NCBI GenBank assembly: GCA_947629925.1
Contig: CANRFO010000010.1
Location: forward strand, 1 to 64,000
Source of the DNA: an uncultured Ruminiclostridium sp.
Lineage (GTDB): Bacteria; Bacillota; Clostridia; Oscillospirales; Ruminococcaceae
Direction of reading: 5' to 3'
DNA length: 64,000 nucleotides
The stretch's first letter is position 1. Each line of letters begins with the position of its first letter. Position numbers and translations under genes: made by a program. The notes below the pieces were generated by a model. It was not told where the DNA came from. It made no database searches and saw nothing but the letters and a program-made list of their open reading frames with translations. Positions 50,680 to 60,006 of the stretch are shown in pieces.

Positions 50680-51768
50680 ATGGCAAGCTATACGGTACGA
50701 CCGCCTCTTGTACGAAGCAAGGGAAAACAAAAGGGTCCTTTCGTGCGCTTTCTTATGTCCGTTTTCCCTGTAAAAGGCGACGAAGCGTTTGAGATAATAA
50801 GAAAGATCATATTCATCGGAGCTGTAATAGCGTTTATCATCACAGGCGGTTCCCTGCTGAACGACGTGTTCGGGGAAATGAGACAGATGTACATTGTATC
50901 GGATCAGATAAAAAATGACAAGAGCAACGGTACAATGAACCTTACGCCTGAAGAAGTCAGGGAGATCGAAAGCTCAAAGCCTTATATACGCGAGGACCTT
51001 ATGGGGCTTTACGCCAAGAACAACGATCTTGTGGGCTGGATAAACATAGGCGGCGATCAGAAGATAATAGATGAGGCAGTGGTACAGACGGACAACAACG
51101 ACACCTATCTTACCACCGATTTCTACGGAGCTTACAGCAAATCGGGCACTATCTATATAGATCACCGCTGCAAGTTCGGCGCTGACGGAAGCGCACCCAA
51201 TTTTATCGTTATGTACGGGCATAACACTTACTCCTCAACGATGTTCTCCAAAATGACAAGATATTATTACAACAAGGACGACTCAAATTCTCAGACTTGT
51301 CTTACCAGCTTCTACACCGCTCACCCGACGATAACCTTCGACACTCTGGCGGAGGAAGGGACATACAAGGTGTTTGCAGTCTGTCTGTTCAACACTGAGG
51401 AACGGTACGGCGAGGTGTATAATTATCTTCGCAGAGGCGCTTCGTTCACAAGCGCAGATGATTTCAACAACTATGTGCTGGATATTATGGACAGGAGCGT
51501 TATCCTCACCGACGTAGACCTGACTTACGGGGACGAGATAATCTGCGCCTCCACCTGCTACTTCCCATGGGGAATGGACGTTGAAAACGTAAGGTGCGCG
51601 GTCTTCGCAAGAAAAGTCAGAGACGGAGAAAGTCCTGAGGTGGATACCTCCAAGGTGACGAGAAATTACTACTGGAAAGGCTGGCAGCAGGCGATAGACG
51701 GAAATCTGTGCGGAAACGGTCAGCGCGTATGGGATTACAACAAATATCTTCTTTCCTATAACGGATAA
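50680..51768 (+). CDS. Class B sortase, first of three
   Basis: 362 residues. Cytosolic tail, then one membrane helix (about 43-57), and a sortase fold with MYGHNT (catalytic His 181), ICASTCYF (Cys 293) and RCAVFARKVR (Arg 305): all three active residues are present. Just before the helix it carries SVFPVKGDEAFEIIRKIIF, a motif repeated in its two neighbours. Sortases attach secreted proteins with sorting signals to peptidoglycan. No LPXTG/NPQTN-type substrate is seen in this window. Starts with AAGGAGGAAC ribosome site. The two other copies follow head to tail. Confidence 0.92.
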   Translation: MASYTVRPPLVRSKGKQKGPFVRFLMSVFPVKGDEAFEIIRKIIFIGAVIAFIITGGSLLNDVFGEMRQMYIVSDQIKNDKSNGTMNLTPEEVREIESSKPYIREDLMGLYAKNNDLVGWINIGGDQKIIDEAVVQTDNNDTYLTTDFYGAYSKSGTIYIDHRCKFGADGSAPNFIVMYGHNTYSSTMFSKMTRYYYNKDDSNSQTCLTSFYTAHPTITFDTLAEEGTYKVFAVCLFNTEERYGEVYNYLRRGASFTSADDFNNYVLDIMDRSVILTDVDLTYGDEIICASTCYFPWGMDVENVRCAVFARKVRDGESPEVDTSKVTRNYYWKGWQQAIDGNLCGNGQRVWDYNKYLLSYNG

Positions 51769-51809
51769 AAATTACAGATAAATATTTGAATGTTCGTAGG
51801 AGGTTAATT

Positions 51810-52925
51810 ATGGCTGAACATCTCAAAGAAAAAGAAAAAAATGCTTTCGTGAGGATATTTATTCCCACAAAAGGCGACAGCACGGGAACGATCATAAGGA
51901 AGGTCATCTTCATAGTTTCTATAATCGTGGTGATAGCCTGCGCGGCTTATATCATCACGGACTATACAACAAGAGCAGCTGATACCAAGCAAAACGAAGA
52001 GATCGTAGAAAAAATGGAGATGAACGCTTCAGGGACTTTCTCCATTGAAGAAAAAAAGGTGGAGGAAATAAAGGAAGAGGTCCCGCAGATACTGGATAAA
52101 TTTATTGATCTTTACGCCGAAAACAGCGACCTTGTGGGCTGGATAAAGGTGGGACACTATATCAACTATCCTGTACTGATGAATGAAGAGGTAACGGACT
52201 ATTATCTGCACCGCAACTTCTACAAAGAGGACAGCTTTACAGGCTCCATCTTCTGCGATAACCATGTTCTTCCGTTCACCGACGCAAACAATCTGGTGAT
52301 CTACGGTCACGACATGCTCTCAGGCGAATATTTCGGAACGCTCACATGCTATGACCCTTACTCCAACTCAGGCGGCGGACTTAATTTCAACGGAGATTTT
52401 ATCGGATATTATAAACAGTATCCTACTATTCAGTTCGACACGCTCTGGGAGGAAGGCACATACAAGATCTTCGCGGGAATATATATAAATACCGAGGAAA
52501 AAGACGGTTATCCCTATCCATACTACCGTAAAAGAATGTTCAAGAATGAACTGGAATTTATGGATTTCATGGGGAATATAATGGACAGGAGCACATTCTA
52601 TACAGGCGTCGATGTTGAATACGGCGACCAGATAATCACACTGTCCACCTGCTGCTACACGATAGGCAAAGATGTCGACGCGCGTTTTGCGCTTTTTGCA
52701 AGAAAAGTGAGAGAAGGCGAAAGCCCTGAGGTAGACGTAGACAAAATAACCATCAATCCCAGCCCGCTGTTTTTTGATACATACTATGAGAGAATGGGAG
52801 GCTCATGGGAAGGAAGAAACTGGGATCTTTCACTTGTAAAGAACTTTGATAAATATTCAGATCAGATAGACAGCCTCGACGAAAAGGAGCCTGAGGAATC
52901 ATCACAGTCAAAACCCACAATTTAA
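51810..52925 (+). CDS. Class B sortase, second of three
   Basis: About 371 residues. RIFIPTKGDSTGTIIRKVIF stands before the membrane helix (about 32-49). IYGHDM (His 167), TLSTCCYT (Cys 281) and RFALFARKVR (Arg 292) complete the active site. Start chosen at MAEHLKEKE behind TAGGAGGTTAATT; a longer reading starts 24 bases earlier without a ribosome site. Acidic C-terminal tail (KEPEESSQSKPT). Confidence 0.92.
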   Translation: MAEHLKEKEKNAFVRIFIPTKGDSTGTIIRKVIFIVSIIVVIACAAYIITDYTTRAADTKQNEEIVEKMEMNASGTFSIEEKKVEEIKEEVPQILDKFIDLYAENSDLVGWIKVGHYINYPVLMNEEVTDYYLHRNFYKEDSFTGSIFCDNHVLPFTDANNLVIYGHDMLSGEYFGTLTCYDPYSNSGGGLNFNGDFIGYYKQYPTIQFDTLWEEGTYKIFAGIYINTEEKDGYPYPYYRKRMFKNELEFMDFMGNIMDRSTFYTGVDVEYGDQIITLSTCCYTIGKDVDARFALFARKVREGESPEVDVDKITINPSPLFFDTYYERMGGSWEGRNWDLSLVKNFDKYSDQIDSLDEKEPEESSQSKPTI

Positions 52926-52943
52926 GGAAGGTGCAATCACAAA

Positions 52944-54023
52944 ATGCCTGAATTTGAACCGGTAAAGAAGAAAAAAAGCAAAAGCAGAAAAAAACAGTCC
53001 GTGCTTCAGACACTGTTTCCCTGCAAGGGTGACTCAAAAAGCGAAATACTGAGAAAAATCGTGTTTTTGCTGGCTATTCTGGTGCTTATTTCCGCCACTA
53101 TAATCATAATTTGGTTCTATTTCGTGCGCTCGGAGAATATTACTAATGAAATGAAGGAAGTGCAGGATATGAGGGGCGAACCCTCAAACGATGTTATTTC
53201 CATCAACATCAACTACAAAAACGAGGACGGAAGCACAGAGGAAAGAGAAGTTGAGATCCTTGAGGAATACGCGGAGCTGTATAAGGAAAACAACGACATG
53301 GTGGGATATATTGAAATATATCCATGGGTGAACTATCCTGTCGTGCAGACCACCGACAACGATTTTTACCTTAAACACAATTTCAGGCAGGAGCCTACCG
53401 CAAACGGCACTATTTTCGCCGATTACGAGGTCCCTATAACCGTAGACTCTACTCCCGCAAATACCATAATCTACGGACACAACCTTATAACAAGAAATAT
53501 GTTTGAACCGCTTTCCTATTACAGAAAAGGTCTTGGTACGCAAAGCGGGTTCGATTTCCTTAAAGAACACTACCTCGTAAATTTTGATACTTTATATGAA
53601 AAAAATCAGTATTTCATCTTTTCTATCTTCCTTACCAATACCACCGAAAACTTAGGCGAAGTGTTCAAGTATCAGCAGAATGTAAGCTTCAATACCAAAA
53701 GCGAATTTGACAATTATGTGGCCGAATGTCTTGACAGGAGCTACTACTACACCGGCGTAGACCTTGAATACGGCGACGAGCTGCTGACTCTCTCCACCTG
53801 CGACTTTTCAATGTTCTCGGATATGAGGCTCGTCGTTGTGGCAAGGAAAGTGAGAGATGACGAAAGCAATACCCTTGATACCAACGCTTTCATCGACAAC
53901 AGCGGTTTTGACGAAAACGGAAACGTAAAGCGCAAGATGTTTGACGCTTACTATAAGAGCAACTACAACCAATGGGCCGGAAGGCAGTGGGACACCTCAT
54001 GGATAAAGGACTTTGAGGGATAA
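52944..54023 (+). CDS. Class B sortase, third of three
   Basis: 359 residues. Very basic tail (KKKKSKSRKKQ), TLFPCKGDSKSEILRKIVF, membrane helix (about 39-60), then IYGHNL (His 179), TLSTCDFS (Cys 286) and RLVVVARKVR (Arg 295). Active site intact. Spacing to the next gene is 21 bases. With the two upstream copies it forms a tandem paralogue array; protein identity is moderate, so they are old duplicates with probably different substrates. Confidence 0.92.
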   Translation: MPEFEPVKKKKSKSRKKQSVLQTLFPCKGDSKSEILRKIVFLLAILVLISATIIIIWFYFVRSENITNEMKEVQDMRGEPSNDVISININYKNEDGSTEEREVEILEEYAELYKENNDMVGYIEIYPWVNYPVVQTTDNDFYLKHNFRQEPTANGTIFADYEVPITVDSTPANTIIYGHNLITRNMFEPLSYYRKGLGTQSGFDFLKEHYLVNFDTLYEKNQYFIFSIFLTNTTENLGEVFKYQQNVSFNTKSEFDNYVAECLDRSYYYTGVDLEYGDELLTLSTCDFSMFSDMRLVVVARKVRDDESNTLDTNAFIDNSGFDENGNVKRKMFDAYYKSNYNQWAGRQWDTSWIKDFEG

Positions 54024-54044
54024 GACGAAACCGAAAGGACATTT

Positions 54045-55376
54045 ATGAGAAAATCATCGATCGTGCAGATAACCATAGCGCTCGTAATAGCGCTTGGTTA
54101 TGTATATTTGTTCGGCGTTACGGGACGGGTGGAAAACGTGCCTGAGGGTGAGACGACAAGTGAGGAAATAACTGTTCAGGCAGAGGAAACTACCACCGCA
54201 GCGGCGCCTGAGACAAATACGGCTCCGCAAAAGAAAAAACCCGATATATCCTTCCCGATGTACACTTCGCTTAATCTGGACAATGACATAACGCAGGGAG
54301 GAATAAACCTTGCGTTTGTGGAAGAGCTTGCGGAAAATATAAGCCCATTGTCCGACGGCGCGGCGGTGACGGCAGGGCTTGCGGCTCAGGAAGAACCTGA
54401 TGAATCCGAACCCGAAGAAACGGAAGCCGCAGCGACCGAACAGGAAACTACTACAACGACCACCGAAGAGACCACTACTACCACGGAAGAAACCACGACA
54501 GAAGAAACGACTGCCGAAACCGAAGAAGAAACGACAGAAGCGACCACTGAAGCTTCAAACGAAACTTCAAGCGGAATGACTTTCAAGGTTTACGACCAGA
54601 TAACAGGTTCATATGTAACAGGCGACGCAAAGGATATTCTGGCGCAGGTGGTAATGGGCGAAATAAGGGACGTGTTCAACGAGGAAGCTATCAAGGCTCA
54701 GGCTGTCGCGGCGTATACATATATCAAGAATTACAACGATTCAGGCGATGTTCCCAATGTGGCGATGGCAGCTCCCAGCGAAAAAATGAGAAAATGTATT
54801 GACGAAGTGTTCGGTCAGGCTGTTTACTATAACGGAAGGCTTATTCAGGCGGTGTACAGCGCTTCTACCGCGGGATATACCGCTTCGTCCCTTGCCGTGT
54901 GGGGAGTGGATTACCCATACCTGCAAAGCGTAAAGAGCGAACAGGACGCATACGACCCCTACTACGGACGCACTAAATCCTTCTCCTCTGAATATATCAA
55001 GGACTGCGTAAAGAAAACTACGGGGATCGAGCTTACGGGCGATCCGTCAACGTGGTTCCAGATACTCGACTATGTGGACAATGTTTATGTGGGGACAATA
55101 AGCGTCGGCGGGCAGACGACTTACATAAACAGCAGCGGAAAACAGCGCACAATAACAGGCCGTACAATGAGGGAGGTCATACTGGATTACGAAATTTATT
55201 CCTCATGCTTTGATCTGGATTACGACCCGTCCTCGGATCAGTTCACATTCACTACCTACGGATACGGTCACGGAGTGGGACTGAGCCAGTACGGAGCGCA
55301 TTATCTTGCCGAGATCTACGGATATGACTACAAACAGATACTGGCATTCTACTTCCAAGGCACAACGGTACAGTAA
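54045..55376 (+). CDS. SpoIID/LytB-domain protein with threonine/glutamate-rich linker
   Basis: 443 residues. N-terminal anchor helix (about 5-23), a long T/E-rich linker (about 110-180, dense in ETTT repeats), then a SpoIID domain (about 190-440): LAQVVMGEIRDVFNEEAIKA, AVAAYTYIKN, YSASTAGYTASSLAVWG, and GYGHGVGLSQYGAHYLAE at the end. SpoIID is a lytic transglycosylase acting on denuded glycan; this family shares the two-motif active region. The T/E linker resembles a cell-wall-spanning stalk. Last gene of the sortase operon. A role with the sortases in surface assembly is inference. Confidence 0.9.
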   Translation: MRKSSIVQITIALVIALGYVYLFGVTGRVENVPEGETTSEEITVQAEETTTAAAPETNTAPQKKKPDISFPMYTSLNLDNDITQGGINLAFVEELAENISPLSDGAAVTAGLAAQEEPDESEPEETEAAATEQETTTTTTEETTTTTEETTTEETTAETEEETTEATTEASNETSSGMTFKVYDQITGSYVTGDAKDILAQVVMGEIRDVFNEEAIKAQAVAAYTYIKNYNDSGDVPNVAMAAPSEKMRKCIDEVFGQAVYYNGRLIQAVYSASTAGYTASSLAVWGVDYPYLQSVKSEQDAYDPYYGRTKSFSSEYIKDCVKKTTGIELTGDPSTWFQILDYVDNVYVGTISVGGQTTYINSSGKQRTITGRTMREVILDYEIYSSCFDLDYDPSSDQFTFTTYGYGHGVGLSQYGAHYLAEIYGYDYKQILAFYFQGTTVQ

Positions 55377-55472
55377 AAATAATTTAACTGCGGCTTATAA
55401 AGTGAGCTATCCACAAAGAAGTTTTCACATCAAATGTTTAAGGCAATAATCGTCGGCTGATGTAAAAAAGAA

Positions 55473-55512
55473 AAGAGCAGTATCGTTTAATTGCGATACT
55501 GCTCTTGTTTTA
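55473..55512 (+). terminator. Terminator of the sortase operon
   Basis: 13-bp stem AAGAGCAGTATCG / CGATACTGCTCTT, eight-base loop, GTTTTATTT. The rest of the gap 55377-55622 shows nothing else. Confidence 0.9.
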
Positions 55513-55622
55513 TTTAGATATGATATAGCCGCTCTGTCTGCTGTTAAAGTGTGTTACAAAAAGACCACAGCAAAAATCTGTCATTGTCAAAGCTTTTTTC
55601 AGCAAAACGCAGAAAATCAAAA

Positions 55623-56321
55623 TTACATTCCTGTCAATTCTTTGCTACCAAAGCCTCCTCCCGCTTTCCTCAAAAGCAGCGCCGTATAATGCCCCGCGCA
55701 GACAAACGTTCCCATAACTGCAATACAGTCCGACAGGTACAAGGCAAGCGGCTCCTCAAGGTCAAAGAAAACAAAATGGATCTGCAAAAACATATATCCC
55801 GTAAAATTTCGCTTGATAAAAGCGTAAATGCCGTATGCGGCGATAAGCAAGCCGATCAGGCGTACCGTCCATTTGCGGACAGGCGAGCGCTTTTTGAAGA
55901 GCCACCCCGCCATATTTGTTATGCTGCTCCAATGCAGACCCAAATGCAGTGACAAAAACACAAATCCCCAGTATGCGCACAGCATATGCAATGTTTGTGC
56001 CTGCGCCTGCCAGGGTCTGCCGCCGAGGAACGTGAAAACCGTTCGGGAAAGCAGTACGCCGCTTATCATCGAGCCGAGCATTGTGAGCAGTACAAGCAGC
56101 ACCGCCGCTGTCTGAGCTGCGCGATAGGGGGTGTACTTGCCTTTAAACAGCGCTTTGCTCCACCTTACGTTTAAGATATGGTGGAAAATGAACAGTGCGA
56201 AGATACCAACGCCGAGCCATTCGTGCGCGCTTTCGCCCACTAAGCTGTACGCCATAAGCAGCAGCAGGACGGCGGTCATAATTACATCTGTTAGAATTTT
56301 CAGAAATTGTTTTGTTTTCAT
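55623..56321 (-). CDS. DUF4405 cytochrome-b-like membrane protein
   Basis: 232 residues, about five membrane helices. Histidines at regular helix positions (GESAHEWLGVGIFALFIFHH, TLHMLCAYWGFVFLSLHLGLHW) are the likely haem ligands of the DUF4405 family, a membrane cytochrome-b561-type fold. Such proteins can move electrons across the membrane. It is the last gene on the strand direction of a ten-gene redox and esterase cluster, ten bases after a flavodoxin. C-terminus GFGSKELTGM. Confidence 0.82.
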   Translation of the reverse strand: MKTKQFLKILTDVIMTAVLLLLMAYSLVGESAHEWLGVGIFALFIFHHILNVRWSKALFKGKYTPYRAAQTAAVLLVLLTMLGSMISGVLLSRTVFTFLGGRPWQAQAQTLHMLCAYWGFVFLSLHLGLHWSSITNMAGWLFKKRSPVRKWTVRLIGLLIAAYGIYAFIKRNFTGYMFLQIHFVFFDLEEPLALYLSDCIAVMGTFVCAGHYTALLLRKAGGGFGSKELTGM

Positions 56322-56330
56322 TTTTTTGAT

Positions 56331-56825
56331 TTACAACTTTCTGACCTTTGCTATCCATTCGTCGATTTTTTCCTGAGGGGTCTCCAGATGATCTTTTCCT
56401 GACGAGTCAAACTGTATCTGCATCTCACAGGCAAATTCTGCGCCTTTGCATATTTTTTTGATATCATCTATAACGTGACCAGGCCAGCCGCCGTTAGTCA
56501 TAAAGGGAACGACCGTCTTTCCCGTCCAGTCCTGACCGCTCAGATATGTAAGCATAGCGGGAGCCATAGTGTACCACCATGTAGGAGTGCCGACCGCCAC
56601 AACGTCATACTCGGAAATTTTGAAAGCCACGGGCTTTATTTCAGGCTTAAAGCCGCTGTTCACTTCACGCTTTCCCTGAGCTACCACCTCATCATAGCTG
56701 CCGTCATACGGCTTTGAAGTCTCAATACGTTCAATATCAGCGTCAGTGACTTGCTGAAGCTGTTCGGCTATCCTTTTTGTGTTTCCGTTCGACCACGAAT
56801 AATATACGATAAGAATTTTTTTCAT
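56331..56825 (-). CDS. Flavodoxin, cytosolic
   Basis: About 164 residues. ILIVYYSWSNGNTKRIAEQL is the FMN phosphate loop, VVAVGTPTWWYTMAPAML the isoalloxazine loop, and TVVPFMTNGGWPGHVIDDI follows. One-electron FMN carrier. Start at MKKILIVYY by TGGAGGATACA. No signal peptide, unlike the related flavodoxin at 62151-62831. Confidence 0.9.
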   Translation of the reverse strand: MKKILIVYYSWSNGNTKRIAEQLQQVTDADIERIETSKPYDGSYDEVVAQGKREVNSGFKPEIKPVAFKISEYDVVAVGTPTWWYTMAPAMLTYLSGQDWTGKTVVPFMTNGGWPGHVIDDIKKICKGAEFACEMQIQFDSSGKDHLETPQEKIDEWIAKVRKL

Positions 56826-56845
56826 TGTATCCTCCAGGTTATATT

Positions 56846-57907
56846 TCAATCAAAAAATATCGGCAGCGCATTGTAAAGATATTCCTGCACCGCGTCAAAA
56901 TCGTGATAGCCGCCGTCCTTCTGATAGAACACATAATGTTCGGGAGTAAACACGTCGGGTCTTGCAAGCATTTCATCAGCCTGCATGAGCGTCTGGCTTT
57001 TTACCGCGTCCTGCGTTCCCACCGCGTGATAAATAAAATATCCCCGTTTGTCAAGATCGTTTTCCTTTACAAGCTGTTCTATAAAATCAACGTTCTTTTC
57101 AGTCTGAAAATCCCCGTAAGTGCCGTAATACCAACAGGAACCGCTCATAGGCAGGAAGTATTTTATATAATCATAGTCATAGCAGAATTCCAGCCACGTT
57201 GTGACCGAACCAAGGGAAAATCCGCCGAAAACACGGTGATCACGGGAATTTGCTAAATCTTCAGCACTGGTTGAATTCGCATAAGTGTGAAATTTTCCCT
57301 CAACAGTCGGCATAAGGTTCTCCTCAAAGTCACGGTGAAACTCGCGGAACTCGGCTATCGAGCTGCTGAAGTCAGTGCTGCTGTTTTTGTTGTAAAAGGT
57401 GGCAGATACGATGATAACAGGCGGGATATCCCCTTTTTCAATAAGGTTGTCAAACATATTTTTCGTGGGCGTATATTCAAAGTATTCCCCCGCGTGACCG
57501 CCCCAGCCGTGCATTAAGTAGATAATATCATATCGGGTCGAGCTGTCGTTTTCATCATAACCGTAAGGCAGATAGACGTACGCCGTTTTGGTTATCGGCG
57601 AGCTGTCACGCAAATAATCAAGAGAATTATACTGAAGCTCCACCACCTCGCCTTGCTTTTCGGCGGGCTGTTTGTATTCGGCGGGAACAGCTGTTGTAAA
57701 TCCCGTCTGAGGGATTGAAACAGGTGCGGTTTCAGAGTTGCTGTCAACTGTTGCTGACGAATTAACGTCAGCTGCCGAACTCTCTGAAACTGCCAAATTT
57801 TCCGATTTACCGGCGCTTTCAGTTGAACTTTCACTTGCATTGTTTTGACAACCCGCAAGCGATAACGCCATAAATCCCGACAAAAACATACTAAAGACCT
57901 TCTTCAT
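56846..57907 (-). CDS. Esterase lipoprotein (feruloyl-esterase-like alpha/beta hydrolase)
   Basis: 353 residues. Lipobox LAGC (Cys about 20), a serine/alanine linker (about 21-75), then an alpha/beta hydrolase: KTAYVYLPYGYDEND, IIYLMHGWGGHAGEY (oxyanion), FGGFSLGSVTTWLEF with the nucleophile Ser, and GYHDFDAVQEY with the catalytic His. Similar to carbohydrate esterase family 1, which frees ferulate or acetate from plant polysaccharide; surface-anchored, consistent with a gut fibre degrader. Fitted between flavodoxin and alcohol dehydrogenase. Confidence 0.88.
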   Translation of the reverse strand: MKKVFSMFLSGFMALSLAGCQNNASESSTESAGKSENLAVSESSAADVNSSATVDSNSETAPVSIPQTGFTTAVPAEYKQPAEKQGEVVELQYNSLDYLRDSSPITKTAYVYLPYGYDENDSSTRYDIIYLMHGWGGHAGEYFEYTPTKNMFDNLIEKGDIPPVIIVSATFYNKNSSTDFSSSIAEFREFHRDFEENLMPTVEGKFHTYANSTSAEDLANSRDHRVFGGFSLGSVTTWLEFCYDYDYIKYFLPMSGSCWYYGTYGDFQTEKNVDFIEQLVKENDLDKRGYFIYHAVGTQDAVKSQTLMQADEMLARPDVFTPEHYVFYQKDGGYHDFDAVQEYLYNALPIFFD

Positions 57908-57916
57908 TGCAACTCC

Positions 57917-59074
57917 TTAACAACATTCGTTCAAAACTTCAAGCAACTCCGCTTTTGTGAATTTTTTGCAGCAGCCGCCTGTTATTACCGTACTGTCCGC
58001 TATCGCCTTAAAATCAGCGTTTGAAATACCCATTTCAGAGAATTTTGTCGGTAGCCCAACTTCTTTGATGAAATCAGCAAGCGCATTTATAAATTCCTCA
58101 GCAAGCTGACGTTCACTTTTGCCATCGGGAGAAATTCCCCACACATTCACCGCCAGCCGAGCGAATTGTTTTTCAGCCTCGGGCAGCATATGACGGTACA
58201 AAACAGGGTGAATGACGGCAAGCCCCTCGCCGTGATTGCAGTTTGTGTATGCGCCAAGCTGATGCTCCAACATATGCGCTTGAAAATCCGTTGTCTTGCC
58301 GATCTTCAGCATACCGTTTTCAGCCATTGCTGCCGCCCAGATAAGCTCACTGCGCGGGTTTATGTCGTTGGGAGCTTTAAGCGCTGCGCGAAGATTTCGG
58401 ATAATATTTCTCTGGCAAGCCTCGTTTATCTCGTCTGAAAGATTTGTTTCTCTCGGACTTCCCATATAGGTCTCCATACAGTGTGAAAGTGCGTCAAATG
58501 AACCTGATATCACCTGTTTCATCGGCATTGTCATTGTATAAGCGGGGTCTAATATCGCAAAATCATAAAACGCTCCCCACAATGCACCCTTTATCTTCTT
58601 TTCCTCGTGGGTGATGACTGCGCCGTTATTCATTTCCGCGCCTGTTCCGAACGCCGTGACCACCGCTCCCATAGGGATAAACTCGTTTGGGCGTTCCTGC
58701 TTTTCATTTTCAAATTCCCACAGATCGTCACTTATTTTTGCCTGTGCGGAGACCACCTTACAGCAGTCTATAACGCTCCCTCCGCCGACAGCGAGAATGA
58801 AATCCACCGCATTTTCCTTGGCGAGCTGTGCGCCCTCCTGCACCTTTTTGTAAGTGGGATTTGACATTATCCCTGAAAATTCGGTGACGTTCTTTCCTGC
58901 GGCTTTCAGTATGCCCATAAGCTCGTCATACACGCCGTTTTTCTTTATTGAGCCGCCGCCGTAGGCAAGCATAACGTTTTTGCCGACTTTATTAAGTTCG
59001 GCGGGCAGATTCTTTTCTGCCGCCTTTTCGCCAAAATAGACCTTTGTGGGATAACTGTATGTGAATGCGTTCAT
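57917..59074 (-). CDS. Iron-containing alcohol dehydrogenase (butanol dehydrogenase-like)
   Basis: About 385 residues. AYGGGSIKKNGVYDEL and AVGGGSVIDCCKV are the NAD(P) loops; FDALSHCMETY, HMLEHQLGAYTNCNHGEGLAV supply Asp and three His that bind iron. Reduces aldehydes to alcohols in fermentation. YqhD/BdhA subgroup. Start at MNAFTYSYPTK after GGAGGTAAAG. Confidence 0.92.
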   Translation of the reverse strand: MNAFTYSYPTKVYFGEKAAEKNLPAELNKVGKNVMLAYGGGSIKKNGVYDELMGILKAAGKNVTEFSGIMSNPTYKKVQEGAQLAKENAVDFILAVGGGSVIDCCKVVSAQAKISDDLWEFENEKQERPNEFIPMGAVVTAFGTGAEMNNGAVITHEEKKIKGALWGAFYDFAILDPAYTMTMPMKQVISGSFDALSHCMETYMGSPRETNLSDEINEACQRNIIRNLRAALKAPNDINPRSELIWAAAMAENGMLKIGKTTDFQAHMLEHQLGAYTNCNHGEGLAVIHPVLYRHMLPEAEKQFARLAVNVWGISPDGKSERQLAEEFINALADFIKEVGLPTKFSEMGISNADFKAIADSTVITGGCCKKFTKAELLEVLNECC

Positions 59075-59131
59075 CTTTACCTCCGTATTTTTCAAGCGGC
59101 GCACCGAAATTTTCACGGTACGCCGCAGGTC

Positions 59132-59977
59132 TTATTTGAATCTTCCGTGCAAAGCTCTTACAAAATTCGGGTCGAAGTGGTCAACTATCTCGCTGTGACC
59201 GATGTCCATTTTTGCGATCGCCGCCATATCCTCGTCCGACAGTGTGAAGTTCCAGATGTCCATATTCTGCTCCATTCGCTCACGGTGAACGGATTTGGGA
59301 ATTACCACAACGCCCCGCTGTACGTTCCAGCGGAGGACGACCTGTGCCGCGGATTTGCCGTATTTTGCGCCTATCTCTGTCAGCACGGGATCTGTGAAAA
59401 TGCCGTGCTTTCCCTCCGCAAAGGGTCCCCACGCCTCGGGAGTCACCTCATATTCCTTCATCAGCTTCAGCGCGTTTTCCTGCTGGAAGAAGGGGTGCAG
59501 CTCCACCTGATTTACCGCGGGAATAACCTCCACAGTTTCGCAAAAATCAGCTAAAACGTGGGGATAGAAATTGCACACGCCGATAGCGCGGATACGACCC
59601 TCTTTATAGAGTTCCTCCATAGCTCTCCATGCGCCGTAATAGTCGCCCATAGGCTGATGTATGAGATACAGGTCGAGATATTCAAGCCCCAGCTTTTTCA
59701 GTGAGCTTTCAAAAGCCTGCTTTGCCTTGTCGTAGCTTGCGTCAGATACCCACAGCTTTGTTGTGATGAACAGGTCCTCGCGGCAGGCGCCGCTTTTCTT
59801 TATCGCCGCGCCCACAGCCTCTTCGTTCATATAAGCCGCCGCCGTGTCAATGAGCCTGTAACCTGTGCTTATTGCGTCAAGCACCGCCTGCTCACATTGT
59901 TTGGGGTCGGGGACTTGGAAAACTCCAAAGCCCTCCATAGGCATTTTTACGCCGTTGTTTAAAATCGTGCAGTCCAT
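59132..59977 (-). CDS. Aldo/keto reductase, cytosolic, first copy
   Basis: About 281 residues. YRLIDTAAAYMNEEAVG (Asp, Tyr), FITTKLWV (Lys) and LYLIHQPMGD (His) form the AKR tetrad; PKSVHRERMEQNMDIWNF binds NADPH. AKR5-like (2,5-diketo-gluconate reductase) length and motifs. Start at MDCTILNNG after AGGAGGATAATT. 29 bases after a second aldo/keto reductase gene. Confidence 0.92.
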   Translation of the reverse strand: MDCTILNNGVKMPMEGFGVFQVPDPKQCEQAVLDAISTGYRLIDTAAAYMNEEAVGAAIKKSGACREDLFITTKLWVSDASYDKAKQAFESSLKKLGLEYLDLYLIHQPMGDYYGAWRAMEELYKEGRIRAIGVCNFYPHVLADFCETVEVIPAVNQVELHPFFQQENALKLMKEYEVTPEAWGPFAEGKHGIFTDPVLTEIGAKYGKSAAQVVLRWNVQRGVVVIPKSVHRERMEQNMDIWNFTLSDEDMAAIAKMDIGHSEIVDHFDPNFVRALHGRFK

Positions 59978-60006
59978 AATTATCCTCCTGAATTTATTCT
60001 GCTTTA

